NCBI GenBank assembly: GCA_963576785.1
Contig: OY756148.1
Location: 2,108,001 to 2,172,000 of the forward strand
DNA from: Chlorophyllum brunneum
Lineage: Eukaryota > Basidiomycota > Agaricomycetes > Agaricales > Agaricaceae
Length of the DNA: 64,000 nt
Direction: 5' to 3'
Each line of letters opens with the position of its first letter. Position 1 is the stretch's first letter. The notes beneath the pieces are model-generated. The model searched no databases and was not told the DNA's origin. It saw only the letters and a list, made by a program, of their open reading frames with translations. A program made the translations under genes and the position numbers. Of this stretch, positions 45,667 through 56,714 are shown piece after piece.

Positions 45667-47967
45667 TCAGTACATAATTTTCCACGACTCGAATGACTGA
45701 GCTCGATATAACCTCTCTCCCTCTTCCAAGTCAGCAGTTCTGAACTCGCAGTAGCTCCCCTTGTCATAGTTTACCTCCCAAAACCAGAAAATTGCTTTTT
45801 CACCATGCCCGATCATGTACAGTCCCGATTCCACTGTTTCCGCTGACTTTCCATCCAACAATGCCTGGAGACCGGAGGAGAGACCAAGCTCAGGTGAGTA
45901 TTGTTGGACGATGCCTGCGTCTTCACCTTTTCCAATTGTCTTCATAATTAGCTGGAGGCTCAAAGCATAGATCGGAGTCTTGCCGCTCACCTGTTTCAAG
46001 ACAATGACAAGTTTCGAAAAGTTGTCTGCAGTCAACTCACTGCCATCAGACTCACTAGAGTGGGACAATTCGGTACAATTAATGTACTTGGACAAGCAAA
46101 ACTGATCATGAATCAGACACCGATATACTGCCAGCGGCTGTAATTGCAATGCCTGAATGTGTAACTCCTTCTGGAAATCGCATGCGACCAATCTCTGTCG
46201 TAACGATAATCCTGGCCCAATCAGGTGAACAAGCATATCACAGATAGGAATAGCGTGCTTGTAGACCCAGAATTTGATAACAGAGTTGACAAGTTCATTC
46301 TCGGACGGATATGAAAGGGAAGATGCAGAATTAGAGATGTTGGGCGCTAGAACTAATTCTGGACGGACCAACATCAGGTACAGCTCAACCAAATGGTAGA
46401 TGACTAACCTGAATTTCGTAAACAGAAGCTGTGCTCGAGATCCAGCCTTCGCTCCAAGAGGTTCTCGAATAGAAGCTGATAACATACAGATGTTGCGACA
46501 CAAAATTCGCCTGAGCGTCTTGAGTCGAGAAGGAAATCCGCGAATGACTTGTGGTAGAAATTGATCCTCCCTCCCAATTCATATATCGGGCTCCATAATC
46601 TGTTGATGATTCGAGCAGGCTCAGGTATCTCATGGATTGGGCGGTCAATGTCCCATCCTTGACCAAGGTCAAGTGGTTTGCGTTCTTCGTGAAAACGAAT
46701 GACAGCATTTAGCTGAGCACAGAGCGTATGAATCTGTGCTTTCGACAGTCTGAGTATGTTGGCTATGTATACCGGTCCTCGTGCAGCTCTTGGGAGACAC
46801 AGGTATGTGAGGAAGAGACAGATAGATAGAAGCATGCGATTGGGGATCCGCCGCATGATCAACACGTAAAACGCATCTAACTCCTCAAAAGGTGAGGTGG
46901 GAGTCGAGCTGGAATGGACGTCTTTGGCAACCTCTGAGATGGTTGTGATGTTTGCATTCAGGGGCTCGTCGAGTGAAAGCCAGTCTGGCTGAGCAATAAA
47001 TCGGTAAATTGTCGCTGCGTAGATGAACAGGCCTTTCGAGGCCTTCACGATTGTCTTCATATCATAGTCCGAAGGCCACGGGGAATCCAGTGAGATGTTG
47101 CGAAGCTGGAGGAGGTTATTGAAGCTGCTCCTGAGATAGAGTTCGATGTCGCTGTCGGCATCGTGTGAGACTGGAAGAATCGTTTTGCGGCATAGGTCGG
47201 CTACGTCATGGTGAGCGAACGTGGCTTCGATGTGAGGTTCTGGGCGGCTGAAGAACGCCCAGCACAGAGGAATAGTGGCCTCGCGGGCTGATGTGGCAAT
47301 GATCCGGATGATCGAGCATTGAGCATTTACACTCTCGCACTCGTCCAGTCCATCGATGATGATCGGTATTCTCTTCCCAATGCTCTTCCCCTGCCTTTCC
47401 AGCTCTACCAGTGGTTCGACGATCAGCCTCCGAAATTGCAGTTCCATTGTCTTGTCGACGAGCGTCTTGTCACGACGGATCTTTCTCTCAACTGCCTCCT
47501 CGAAATCCAACAGAGAGCTGATATGCGATGGAAGGAAAGAGTGTGTTATGCTTGGTTCTTCCGTTGATTGAAAAGAAGTATGCAGCGCCAAGTGTTCCCG
47601 ACCCCTCAATTCTCTCTGCAGATGACTGGGCCACGGCAGACTTCCCAACCCCGCCAGCACCTTTCACCCACGATAGAGGCAAGGGCGATTCATGGAAAGC
47701 GGGGATGGCCCAATGGGCGATATCCTCGATAAATTGTTCGCGAGTTCCAGGGAAACAAAAAGGGGCTTCAGCACGGGCCCCGGAATCGTGTGCAGCATCT
47801 GGATTTGAAGCTGCAAGCAGGATGTCGATGCCTGGCATGGATCAGCTCGACGGCCCAACAACTTTGTCCAGGCTTAGGCGCTCACCTGTCGGTCCATTGG
47901 AAGATTTGTCAACGACTGGACCGTTGAATTGAGCAAAAAAGTTCTGAGCACCTGGGAACACAGGCAT
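45667..47967 (-). pseudogene. NLR-family gene broken by a single 8-bp deletion
   Basis: Four exons match the intact gene: 47886-47967 (MPVFPGAQNFFAQFNGP), 46409-47831, 45991-46358 and 45667-45939. Introns are 54, 50 and 51 bp. Exon 2 is 1423 bp against 1431 bp in the intact gene. The difference is an 8-bp loss near 47510, between QLSVGF and EEAVERK, which shifts the frame. The P-loop GAGGVGKSAVAQ, IIIDGLDE and SRPEPHIEATF are all present. No other lesion was seen, so inactivation is recent, or an alternative start downstream could make a truncated protein. Confidence 0.9.
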
Positions 47968-48439
47968 ATTGGAAACGGAGGGAATAACGACAGGAGTGAG
48001 GTAACAAATTGTCAGAACACACTGTACTGTGGGAGAGTCTAATGTCATATCACCTTTAATGGGTTGATGGGAGGGTGAGTACGACGCACTAGGTGAATGA
48101 TGCTCCAGCTGACGCTCAGGCTTTTGGAGTCACGATGTTGGTACTGGTGATAAATGTCCTGTAGGGCCTGAATGCCAGGCTGTGGGATCGGGAAAAACCC
48201 GTTGACGGTGTACCAATCCCACCTGGACCAGAGGCTGTACATGACAGTCACCCGAGTACAGGACAAAAGGACTGTTCGAAAAATGAGATGATTGTCAAGC
48301 AGATATCTTTTGTTATCCACACAACCTGTTGGAAGTCTGATATCAAGGGTTGACGAACACCAGCAGATGCAGAGTGAGAAATACGTCGGAGAGCGGGATG
48401 GGTGGGATTAGAGAAGTCTGCGCACGGCTGGCGTCAGTG
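47968..48439. other. intergenic region upstream of an NLR pseudogene
   Basis: No gene supported. It holds fragments of the NLR upstream region (GATGCTCCAGCTGACGCTCA near 48099) and is otherwise unassigned. Confidence 0.4.
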
Positions 48440-48740
48440 GAAAACCCGTGTCTTCTCTCTCACAGCACTCCTTCGTCACATTTACTGCCTTGCAAGTCCA
48501 AGTCTCGCGGCGCTATACCCATCTTTACTTGGCACACACCCAGACCCTCGACGTGGTATTAATTTACCTGCATAAATCTCTTGTTGAATCCACACCTGTA
48601 CCATCTAGATCGTCTACAAAGCTTGTCTGTATGCAGTACACCCATATTCGAAACCGCTCAGCCTCTGATGTTGCTCGGTGCACGTCATGCAATTTTGCAA
48701 GACCCTCCGGCTTTAATTACTTCAGTGGACTGCTCCACTA
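48440..48740 (+). pseudogene. F-box gene exon 1 fragment
   Basis: CTTGTTGAATCCACACCTGT ... ATCTAGATCGTCTACAAAGC ... GTTGCTCGGTGCACGTCATG match the intact gene around CTTGGGCGAATCCACACCGG to CTGCTCGGCGCATGTCACAC, up to the intron. Frames are disrupted. Confidence 0.65.
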
Positions 48741-48769
48741 ATGATCAATGTATGATTTCAGGGTATACC

Positions 48770-49230
48770 AGGGGAGTGAAGGAGAACCCCGGATTTGAGC
48801 GATATGCAGGAACGGGGTGAGCGCACATTTTTCACTATATTATTGCTTCGTCTGGCCATGATCAGTTCAGCTGTCCTGGGTTATAAGAGCCTCATCCAGC
48901 GAAATTATTTTGTCTCGGTCCACGTCATGGCTAGATCTCTCGCCTTCTCTCGATCTCATCCAGTCCATCGGAGTTGGCAACAATTTCGCTGAGGACAGAG
49001 TTCTGATGTCGTCTTCTTTGGCCACACGGCTGCTCGGATCACCCACACTATGTATCCACGAAGACAAGCTCTTCCAGAACGTTGGTCATCGTTATCGAAG
49101 CTACATTAACCGTTGCAGAAACTGGTGGAACCATGAAAGCAGGTAAGTTTTCCATTCTTCCTCCGAACGGTTCTATTCTGACAGAATTAACCGACAGATG
49201 CTGTATGCGCCTATGATTCTGTACACCTTT
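48770..49230 (+). pseudogene. recurrent block U1, relic
   Basis: AACGGGGTGAGCGCACATTT at the donor, CCTGGGTTATAAGAGCCTCA, then coding for SRTLVIVIEATLTVAETGGT, the best preserved U1 signature in the window. A 78-codon ORF in another frame (48910-49146) is probably fortuitous. Confidence 0.55.
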
Positions 49231-49319
49231 GGGCAGTTCTGGGCGTTCACCGGAGCTGTGGACGTCGGGCAGATGCGTGAATAATTCCCATTTCGTGACT
49301 ACGTTGCAGTATCGCTGAT

Positions 49320-49770
49320 ACCACTTTGGTCTCGTTTCTCCACTCCCTCGACCAACACAGAAATTTCCATCAGAACGCTACTCCAGCCACGAAACCGCGA
49401 CAACGGCAAAAATCAACGCAGACAAGATTCTGTACCCGAAAGCGTGAAAGGTTGAGAATGAGTAGAGAGAACGAAGAGAAGCCACATCTCAATTACCTTC
49501 CTCTTTTCATATGATATACCGATTTCCATAGCCCAGGAATCCAAGAAAAACAGGAACCAACTTTTCGGCCAGTGCGATAGTCAGGGTGCAATCCGTGCCT
49601 ACACAGATGACATTGACCGACTGATGAACGCCCTTCGTTCCGACCCCAATCGAGAGAAGATTTTATTGGCTATGTGTTCTGAGAATAGGGCTGCCGTATA
49701 TCTATTGACTCGGGACAGCGCATTTCGGAATCCAGACGACTTACATGACGCGTGGAAGGATGCGTGATAA
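49320..49770 (+). pseudogene. TLDc fragment followed by the unknown KILLAMC fragment
   Basis: CTCCCTCGACCAACACAGAA and ACTCCAGCCACGAAACCGCG match the TLDc exon coding SLDQHGISLKTLYSNCEAAT. From about 49600 the frame reads DDIDRLMNALRSDPNREKIL ... RNPDDLHDAWKDA, shared with 35040-35330. Confidence 0.5.
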
Positions 49771-49799
49771 CTTCAGACTGATGGAAAGTGTTCTACCAG

Positions 49800-50160
49800 G
49801 CGGATGAGGAAGAGTCTCTGGTCGGAGAGTCAGGTGAGTACAAAAATCTCATGATATTCGTCGGGTCTTGTCACGCACAATGGCTTCATGGCCCAGCTCT
49901 CTGAGGTTACAAGAGCCTTGTGCAGCAAAATTAGCTCGTCTTGTTCCACAGCGTCATTCCAGTTCGTCTTTCCTCAAAGACAGAATTCTGATGTCTCTTC
50001 ACCCGGTACCATTACTTGCGTTTTCGTAGAGACGGACTATCCTGGTCATCATTAATGTAACTAGATTGACCGCTGCGGGGGCTGGTGACACCACCAAAGG
50101 TACGTTTACCATTTTCCCCCCCAACAATGAGATTCTTGAAGAACTTAAGCGACGTGGGTC
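49800..50160 (+). pseudogene. recurrent block U1, relic
   Basis: A GTCAGGTGAGTACAAAAAT donor is followed by AGGTTACAAGAGCC. The frame then gives LVIINVTRLTAAGAGDTTKG and TFTIFPPNNEILEELKRRG, the clearest view of what follows the U1 signature. Confidence 0.55.
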
Positions 50161-50199
50161 TGTACACCTTTCTCCAACTGCAATCGTTAGGCAGGTGCA

Positions 50200-50690
50200 T
50201 GAAGATGAGACCTCTTTCATTGACATGTCTCTTGCCCTCCCTCGTAATGCTTCTCTTCCAACTCCAAGTCTTGCAACACCGCACCGATCTTATGCTCTCA
50301 TAAGAGATCTAAAGGTGCTCCACCCCCATACCTCGATGTGCTCAATATCGGTTTAGTTGTCGAAATCTTGTCAGTCATTCGGGCTTGCCGGGGCGAATCC
50401 ACACCTGAACTCGTTTTATATCACCTACGGAGCTTGTGCATACACGGTACATGGAGTTAGGCGAGATGGTGGACTGCAACCTGGACAGGTAGATAATGGG
50501 CATGTCATGTGACCGCGTTGTGCTCCTAAGCTGTTGGTGCGCATCACACAACTCTGCAACATACCTCAGCCCTTATCGCTTCAGTAGACTGCTTGACTGA
50601 TGGCCAATGAATACCACCAAGTTAACCCCTCTGTAAAGTCTACCATGCGAAACTATCCTCGCCTACAACACCTACTGGTCACCGTACACC
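50200..50690 (+). pseudogene. F-box gene fragment (both exons)
   Basis: CTTGCAACACCGCACCGATC, CCATACCTCGATGTGCTCAA, GGCGAATCCACACCTGAACT and GTCTACCATGCGAAACTATC match successive parts of the intact F-box gene across its intron. It follows U1 directly, with a switch of frame at about 50215. Confidence 0.65.
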
Positions 50691-51340
50691 TCTGCTCGGG
50701 AATGTGTCTTTGGAATGGAGAGACGGGGAGGACAAGGTGAGCGTACAAATTTCATAATTTCTTCACTCACGATTACTTCGTCTGGCCGTGATCGTTCAGC
50801 TGCTCCAAGAGCACCGTCTAGCAAAATGAGCTCATCTCCATCCACAGTATCGTTCAATATCTTACGCTCATCCCGACCTCTTTCAGTCCACCGGAATCAG
50901 CAACACTTTCCCCAAGGACAGGACATTATATATGCGTAGAGACAGGCTCCTCCAGTACGTTGGTCATCGTCAGTGAAAGCTACATTGACCACTGCGAAAC
51001 CTGGCAATACCCTCAAAGCCGGTACGTTTAGTCATTTTTCCTCCAAACAATTTGATTTCGACAAAAGCGGAGCGATGCCTGCCAGCTGTGGGCCTTGGAC
51101 AGGCCTCCAAATTTTTGCGGTTGCATGAAGAGACCCCATCTCTCGAAATCCCACTCCGATCTCGAATTCTCCTCTCAATGACAGGGTATGTATATGCATA
51201 TACACGTCCTCAAAATCGGTTCTGCTGAAGTCCCTGACCACACACACGGCCCTATCCGTGCGATTCACCTTACGAAAGAGCTTCGACACGCTCAATAACG
51301 CTTTGGAATGACGTCGGATACTCGGACTCACATCCACGTT
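50690..51340 (+). pseudogene. U1 block followed by TLDc-type sequence, relic
   Basis: GGACAAGGTGAGCGTACAAA donor, CAAGAGCACCGTCTAGCAAA, and STLVIVSESYIDHCET equivalents. From about 51170 CTCCTCTCAATGACAGGGTA matches the TLDc exon 1/intron boundary TCTCCTCTGGCTGACAAGGT. Confidence 0.5.
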
Positions 51341-51740
51341 TAGAGGACGGGCGTATGATTGGTTTCATGTGTGTAGGAGCAGAGACTTGAGGCGTTGAGT
51401 CCCAAGGTCACCTTTTCTTCAAATACGTCGTTTCACTTTCGGTGTACATTTTGAAACTGTGGTTTGCCGTCCCCATCAAAACCTGGCTTCGGAGCCCAGA
51501 TTCGTCCTTTTGGACCCACCGCAGCTTAGTGTATCTTCAAAGCGCAGGTATCGTATTTCATTGTTGCGAAACTGGATTTGCCACTTGAGCGCCATATTGT
51601 GGTACAAATGCACCCTGGCACCATGCACCAAGGCTCCCACGTTGACAGGGATACCAATATACTCAGCAGATCGACCTGACTCAATGGACGACCATGTCAT
51701 GGTGTGCTGACCATTTATGACTACTCAAAATTTAATAATC
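51341..51740. other. unassigned, one 74-codon minus ORF
   Basis: The minus ORF 51476-51700 (ALVHGARVHLYHNMALKWQI) is open, but I can neither identify it nor find a second copy. Confidence 0.3.
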
Positions 51741-51754
51741 ATATAGAGAAATTT

Positions 51755-51960
51755 TGCATTGGCACTGTTAACCACTACAAGTCATCACCCTTCCACAAGT
51801 CGAATGGCTCTCCGAACTTCGCCCCCTCTGCCAAGCCGGCAGTCCTGAACTCGCAATAGATCCCCTTGTCATACTTTACCTCCCGAAAGCGGAATATCAC
51901 CGTGTTGCCATGCCTGAGCAAGGAGTAGAGCTCTGATTCTCCGAGTTACGAGATGTATTG
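51755..51960 (-). pseudogene. divergent NLR exon 4 relic
   Basis: ESELYSLLRHGNTVIFRFRE and VKYDKGIYCEFRTAGLAEGA match ESGLYMVGRRDKAIFWFWE and VNYDKGTYREFRTTDLEEGE of the intact NLR. No NACHT part is nearby; the U3 block lies directly upstream. Confidence 0.65.
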
Positions 51961-52023
51961 GCATTGACGCAGCGGAATCCACAGATGGTCGGCTAGACCG
52001 TAGGTTGGTCCCAGGATACCACC

Positions 52024-52293
52024 TCAATCAAATTGTACTTCTGCCGACATCTCAAACTCGAGGCCTCCTACAAGATTAATAGAGCGCGGTGGAAGATGAG
52101 GAAGACAAGCAAACTGTGCAAGGAAAAATGCAGAGGCACTTTGGGGGACGAGTTCTAATCCTAGTGGAATGTAAGTAATTTCGCTTGTTAACTGCATGAC
52201 AGGGTCTTCATACCGCCGCCCAAAGTTTGCAGGTCTGTCCGAGGCCCACAGCTGGCAGAAGCGTACGAGTGCATACGCGCATACAGCATCCAT
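52024..52293 (-). pseudogene. recurrent block U3, longest copy
   Basis: An 89-codon frame ends LPPRSINLVGGLEFEMSAEV. Similar pieces lie at 17960-18130 and 54950-55050. It is followed on the same strand by an NLR exon 4 relic, so U3 could be a divergent exon 3 of an NLR-related gene. Unproven. Confidence 0.4.
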
Positions 52294-52299
52294 AGCTTA

Positions 52300-52680
52300 G
52301 GTTCTGTCAGAATATAATTTTTTGGAGGAAAAACGACTAAACGTACCGGCTTTGAGGGTATCGCCAGGTTTTGCAGTGGTCAATGTAGCTTCAGTGATGA
52401 TAACCAACGTACCGGAGGAGCCTATCCCTACGCATATATAATGCCCTGGTCCTTGGGGAAAGTGTTGTTGGTTCCGGTGGACTGAAAGTGGTCGGGATAA
52501 GCACAAGAGGTTTAACAATGCTGTGAACGGAGATGAGCTCATTTCGCTGGACGGTGCTCTTGTAACTTGGGACAACTGAACGATCATGGCCAGACGAAGT
52601 AATCGTGAGTGAAAGAGTTCAAGGAATGTTATGAAATTTGTGCGCTCACCTCGTTCTCCATTCCAAAGGCTCGTCTTCAT
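52300..52680 (-). pseudogene. recurrent block U1, best preserved copy
   Basis: A 129-codon minus frame (52297-52686) contains LFHSRLLRLAMIVQLSQVTR, HRNQQHFPQGPGHYICVGIG and SSGTLVIITEATLTTAKPGD. The GGAGAACGAGGTGAGCGCAC donor lies at its start, so this frame crosses an intron and is not the true protein throughout. Confidence 0.5.
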
Positions 52681-52779
52681 TCCCAAGCAGAACGTGGGAT
52701 GGTGGTGGGTGTATGCTGACCAGCAGGTGTTGGGGTGAGGATAGTATGAACTAGTACGCAGCTTTGCAACTCCTCAAAA

Positions 52780-53430
52780 TGCCGCATCCACTCGTGAGAC
52801 GCCGTTGTCGCATGTTCATCCGGCGTCCAAACGTTTCAACCGACAATGCCGGTTCCACCATTTCCACTTACAACCACTGATGCGGACACGTCACAGCCTC
52901 AAGGATGCTCAAACCTGTCTACAAGGTCTTCCACCCAAACTTCCGAACTCGATAATGAGGCCATGTGAAGCTTTTCCGCCAGTGCCGTATTGACTTCCGC
53001 TATGACTCAGGGAGGTGGCGGCCGGGTGTGGGAGGATGGGATCGAGGCGAGAATAGTGACTTGATCCATGAACTGGAGTAAGGACAATAGGATCAGGCGA
53101 TATGGAGTGGGTGATAGGAAGGTTGGCGCTGGTATGTAGGACGTATCGGATACATTACGAATTCACCTTCATCATCGTGAAGTACTACCATCAACTTCAT
53201 CTGTGCACCAACGCCTCAAATTGTACTTCAAATTTCAGAATGACACTCGCCACTAACCTCAACGACCATTGGCCATGGGCCTACCACCTCAACCTCCGCA
53301 TCTCCCTCAAACGTCCATCCCTATTCCCACTGCCGACAGCGTACGTTTTTACCCCAAAGACTCCACTATGGGGTTTTGCAACTAGTAAGCCCGAACCTAT
53401 GTCCCGATCGTACTGGTTGAACAGCTGACG
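52780..53430 (+). pseudogene. recurrent block U2, relic
   Basis: RHSLKDAQTCLQGLPPKLPN, then CRIDFRYDSGRWRPGVGG, an intron-like stretch, and YYHQLHLCTNASNCTSNF ... YHLNLRISLKRPSLFPLPTA YVFTPKTPLWGFAT. The order matches 35397-36160. Confidence 0.5.
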
Positions 53431-53479
53431 TCTTGGATTCCTCGTCCATGGATATCAATCTATCGTGTGAGAGGACGGG

Positions 53480-53899
53480 TCAGGGGGGCGTTGATTGGGG
53501 TTTTGGTTCTATTGGATCGCCCATCTGAGTGTACTTGGAAGCGTTTCTAGGAATCCTTTGAGGATGTGAATATACAGGTTGCATTGAAACTTGGTAGGGA
53601 GGATCCAAGATGCACATGGGTGTATTGCGATCTTGGGGGAGGTTTAAGGCCATGAAGTCGTCCATGTACGTGGAGCGGGAGGATAGCCAGTAACTGGAGG
53701 AAACAAAAGACGTCGATAGAGGAGTCGAGCTTTTGGATTGAATGTAGTGAGCTCTTCTTGGTTGTGTGACACGTCCAAGCACAACCGAAGCCGTTTGAGG
53801 TCGTGGAATCAGTAGTTGAGGGCGAAACTGGTGGAAAGAAAAGAGAGGCATGGTGTTACCTGAAAGACTGTCGTCGCCTTTGAGATAAAACAGTTGCAA
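53480..53899 (-). other. hypothetical ORF, 139 codons
   Basis: It is open and contains FRPQLLIPRPQTASVVLGRV and YMDDFMALNLPQDRNTPMCI. No family is recognised. It may be the 3' part of the U2 copy at 54250-54720, since both read on the minus strand. Confidence 0.3.
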
Positions 53900-54249
53900 A
53901 GGCAGTCGTCCATGTCGTTCATGACAACCGGAGTTGAAATATCATATTTCCACCAACCGCTCAATCGCCTCCTGCGAGATTAGGATAATGGGTGTGGAAG
54001 GTGAGGAAAGGAGCGTGTGCGCATAGGAAAGAGTGGAGAAATATCCGAGCAGTATTCTCTGGGTCTAGTGGAGGTGGAATGCTGCGGTATAGTACAGATC
54101 CAGAATAGGAGAAGGCCCAGGGATTAAAGCACTGGTGGGAGATCTTAACAGTGATTTCTGGTTGTGAGTAGCTTGGAGCGATGCGATAGACACATATCCA
54201 CGAAAAACTTGCCTATGATCACAGTTGGATCAGCGAATACGGTAGTAAA

Positions 54250-54720
54250 TCAGGACTTGGGAGTATTTCGTCTTCTGGGGATGAGATCGGAAGAGCTGAA
54301 GGGATGATAATGTTTGTCGTCGTCAAGCTGAAATTGAGGATATACATTATGGGAAACGCAGAGGCTGAGGTGGTAGGTCCATGGGTAGCGGTTATTGAGA
54401 CTATCAGTGAGCACCTTTGTGAATGTGAAGCATGATTTTGGGACTAACGGGAGAGCGTTGGTGTGTAGATGGGTATAATATTCCACGGTACTGTGTTGGG
54501 ATGATAAAAATGAGCTTGGTCATCTATATGTGCTCCAATATCTCGTACGCTCTAAGTCACTCAGTCCCAACGTTCTTACCACCTGCTACACCCGCAGTCG
54601 CCCACCACCTCGACATGGAAATTGATATGGCGCTGTCACAGTTTCACACGACTGTTCAAGTTCGAAAGCTTGGGCAGGAGATCTAGTAGGTAGATTTAAG
54701 CATCCTTGAGGCTACTTGAA
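54250..54720 (-). pseudogene. recurrent block U2, divergent copy
   Basis: EYYTHLHTNALPLVPKSCFT and NNRYPWTYHLSLCVS match the second half of U2 (YYHQLHLCTDAFPNPTSNF and PWAYHFNLRIS). Upstream ISISMSRWWATAGVAG matches the first half. Confidence 0.45.
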
Positions 54721-55479
54721 GCAGTGGCATCAGGAGTTGGACGTGGGAGTGGTGGAAGGGAGACAGATGTTGCCTTTGACATGAGTGTTCTGAGTTGATA
54801 TGTTCGGAAGAATATGTGACAATAGTATCTTGTGAGCGGACGTGCCATTCCTGGATTCCTAAACATTGAGTTCTACATGACGAACATGTATCACTGCAGA
54901 ACGAGGGTCGTCCTCGATGGTTTTTCAGACTTGCAGTGCCATCCTTTTACTGACAGCTCGACGCAGGGACCTCCTGCAAGCGAGTGGCGAAGGTGACCAA
55001 GACGAGCCGGAAGGCAATGGAAGCCAAGCTCCGTTCTGATGCAACGTGAATGATTTGGTATTGTGTAGACTGCACAAAAGAGACATGTGGGAGTGAGTAG
55101 GTGCAAGGCCATGTAGTGGTATACAGATGCAGAGCAGGAGAACAGCCAAGGGTTTGAGAGGGAAGACCTGGTGGAAGTGTTATGTGACCGCGTTGACCTC
55201 TAGACGCTCAGTCCTTCGAATACAGTACAGCCATAGCTAACACATCTGCAAAGTCCACACTACGCAACCACCGTCCACTCACGACCCATCCCACCCACGC
55301 ACTCCATCTTTGGCAACTTAAAGTCCGTCACTTCATGCCTTTGTGCCTATCCCAGGAGATCCTGCTTTCGAATCACCTGTGTGCCGCTAGCACAGGGGCT
55401 TCAGTGTTCCGCTCAAACAAGAGGCTATCACGGATTCCAACACCTCACATCCCCCCGTCACGAATCTCGGAAGCTAAAC
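54721..55479. other. mosaic of U3 and F-box scraps
   Basis: A U3-like segment on the minus strand near 54950-55050 (GLGHLRHSLAGGPCVELSV-like) and possible F-box exon 2 bases near 55240-55320. No gene is supported. Confidence 0.35.
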
Positions 55480-56155
55480 AAGGGACCGAACTTCGAGTGA
55501 TGGCCACAAGTTCTGTTCCTAAATCGAGAAGAGGAGTGGTGTCGAACTTGTAGACAGGCAGATCGCACAACGCCGGTCTTGACTTCTCCTCTGGCTGACA
55601 AGGTGCGTGTACCCGTATATCTCAAGATTGTTTTGTTGAACTGTCTGATTTCAGAGCATCGTCCCCATCTCCCTGCACTTTCCCGTCTACCAAAAACATG
55701 GACACCTGTGTATTCCCACGACATTTTGTTCGTCGTCAAAAACTCTGATGGTGCGATATTTGGTGCTTGGATGGGTGAAGGGTTGAGAATGAGTAGAGGT
55801 CATCAAAGGTATTACGGTAATGGTGAATCGTTTTTATGGAGATGGGTGGAGGGTAATGCAGAGTTGAGAGGGAGGAACGATTATGTTGTGCTGTGTGAAC
55901 CAGGATTCATCTCCTTTGGTGGCGAGTTCGTCTTTCCTCTCCTTTTCTCTCTTTATTTCTCCCAACTAGAGCGTATGTTGATACAGAGATGGTTCTTATG
56001 GCCTCTATCTAGATGATACGTTATACGACGGAACCTTGGCACGTTCGATCACCTTTGCCGACGACATCTTGTGTTCTGCTTCTGGTCCGCATTTAGCTGG
56101 CGGCACGGTTGGCTTCGGGTGTGTCGGAGTCGGAGTTTGGGGTATTGGGTCCTAG
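55480..56155 (+). pseudogene. TLDc/OXR1-like copy with N-terminus and middle deleted
   Basis: It starts in exon 1 near SPLADK, keeps RPHLPALSRLPKTWTPVYSH, then jumps to ILFVVKNSDGAIFGAWMGEG and runs through YYGNGESFLWRWVEGNAEL to the terminal GFGCVGVGVWGIGS and stop. About 30 codons of the domain and the N-terminal 200 residues are missing, and a Cys/Gly replaces the conserved Glu near the end. The intron before the last exon is retained. It is tail-to-tail with the NLR pseudogene at 56715-58984. Confidence 0.85.
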
Positions 56156-56560
56156 ATCACCTTTCAAGGACATCGTTCGCTCTCTGTCTTTGTATCCCTG
56201 TTGTATGTTTTATTGCCTGTCACCGTTATTAGAACTGGGGTTTGAGACCCAAATCTCAATGCTTATCCCACCGCAGATCACTGAATTAGGAAACAGAGGG
56301 TGTTGTAATATCATCTTCGCGAAGACGAGGGGGAGAGATGGAGTTGATAAGAATCTTTTGCCGCTTGTCTCCATCTGTGAGAATGATTGATTCGAAAGTT
56401 TCTCTCTCTTGATCAGATCATAGTATAGGGCCACAGCTAAACAAGTATCGAGCGCGCGGTCATAGAATGTCCACAAACTCATTTAGACACACTACGATTG
56501 TTCTAGACCCAATCCCAATTCTACCCTTTTTCCTGTCATTCGACAAAGGAAGCCTACGCA
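56156..56560 (+). repeat. TLDc 3' flank, third copy
   Basis: Same sequence block as 31190-31640 and, inverted, 27251-27644, directly after a TLDc stop codon. Confidence 0.65.
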
Positions 56561-56714
56561 TATATCCATATGCTAATTATGTGCTCTTTCACTTTAGTGG
56601 TTAACTATGTCATGGTGCAGCCACCATTGATCATAGAGAGAAATTGTCCATTGAGACAAGCGTATTCTAGTCATTACATGATTTTAGTTATGTGTGGCAT
56701 TCCGACTCTACTCA

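Noticed and set aside
48910..49146. 78-codon plus ORF as a real gene
   Set aside because: It lies in another frame of a U1 block. The frame with the conserved TLVIVIEATLT peptide is different and the ORF is not conserved in other copies.
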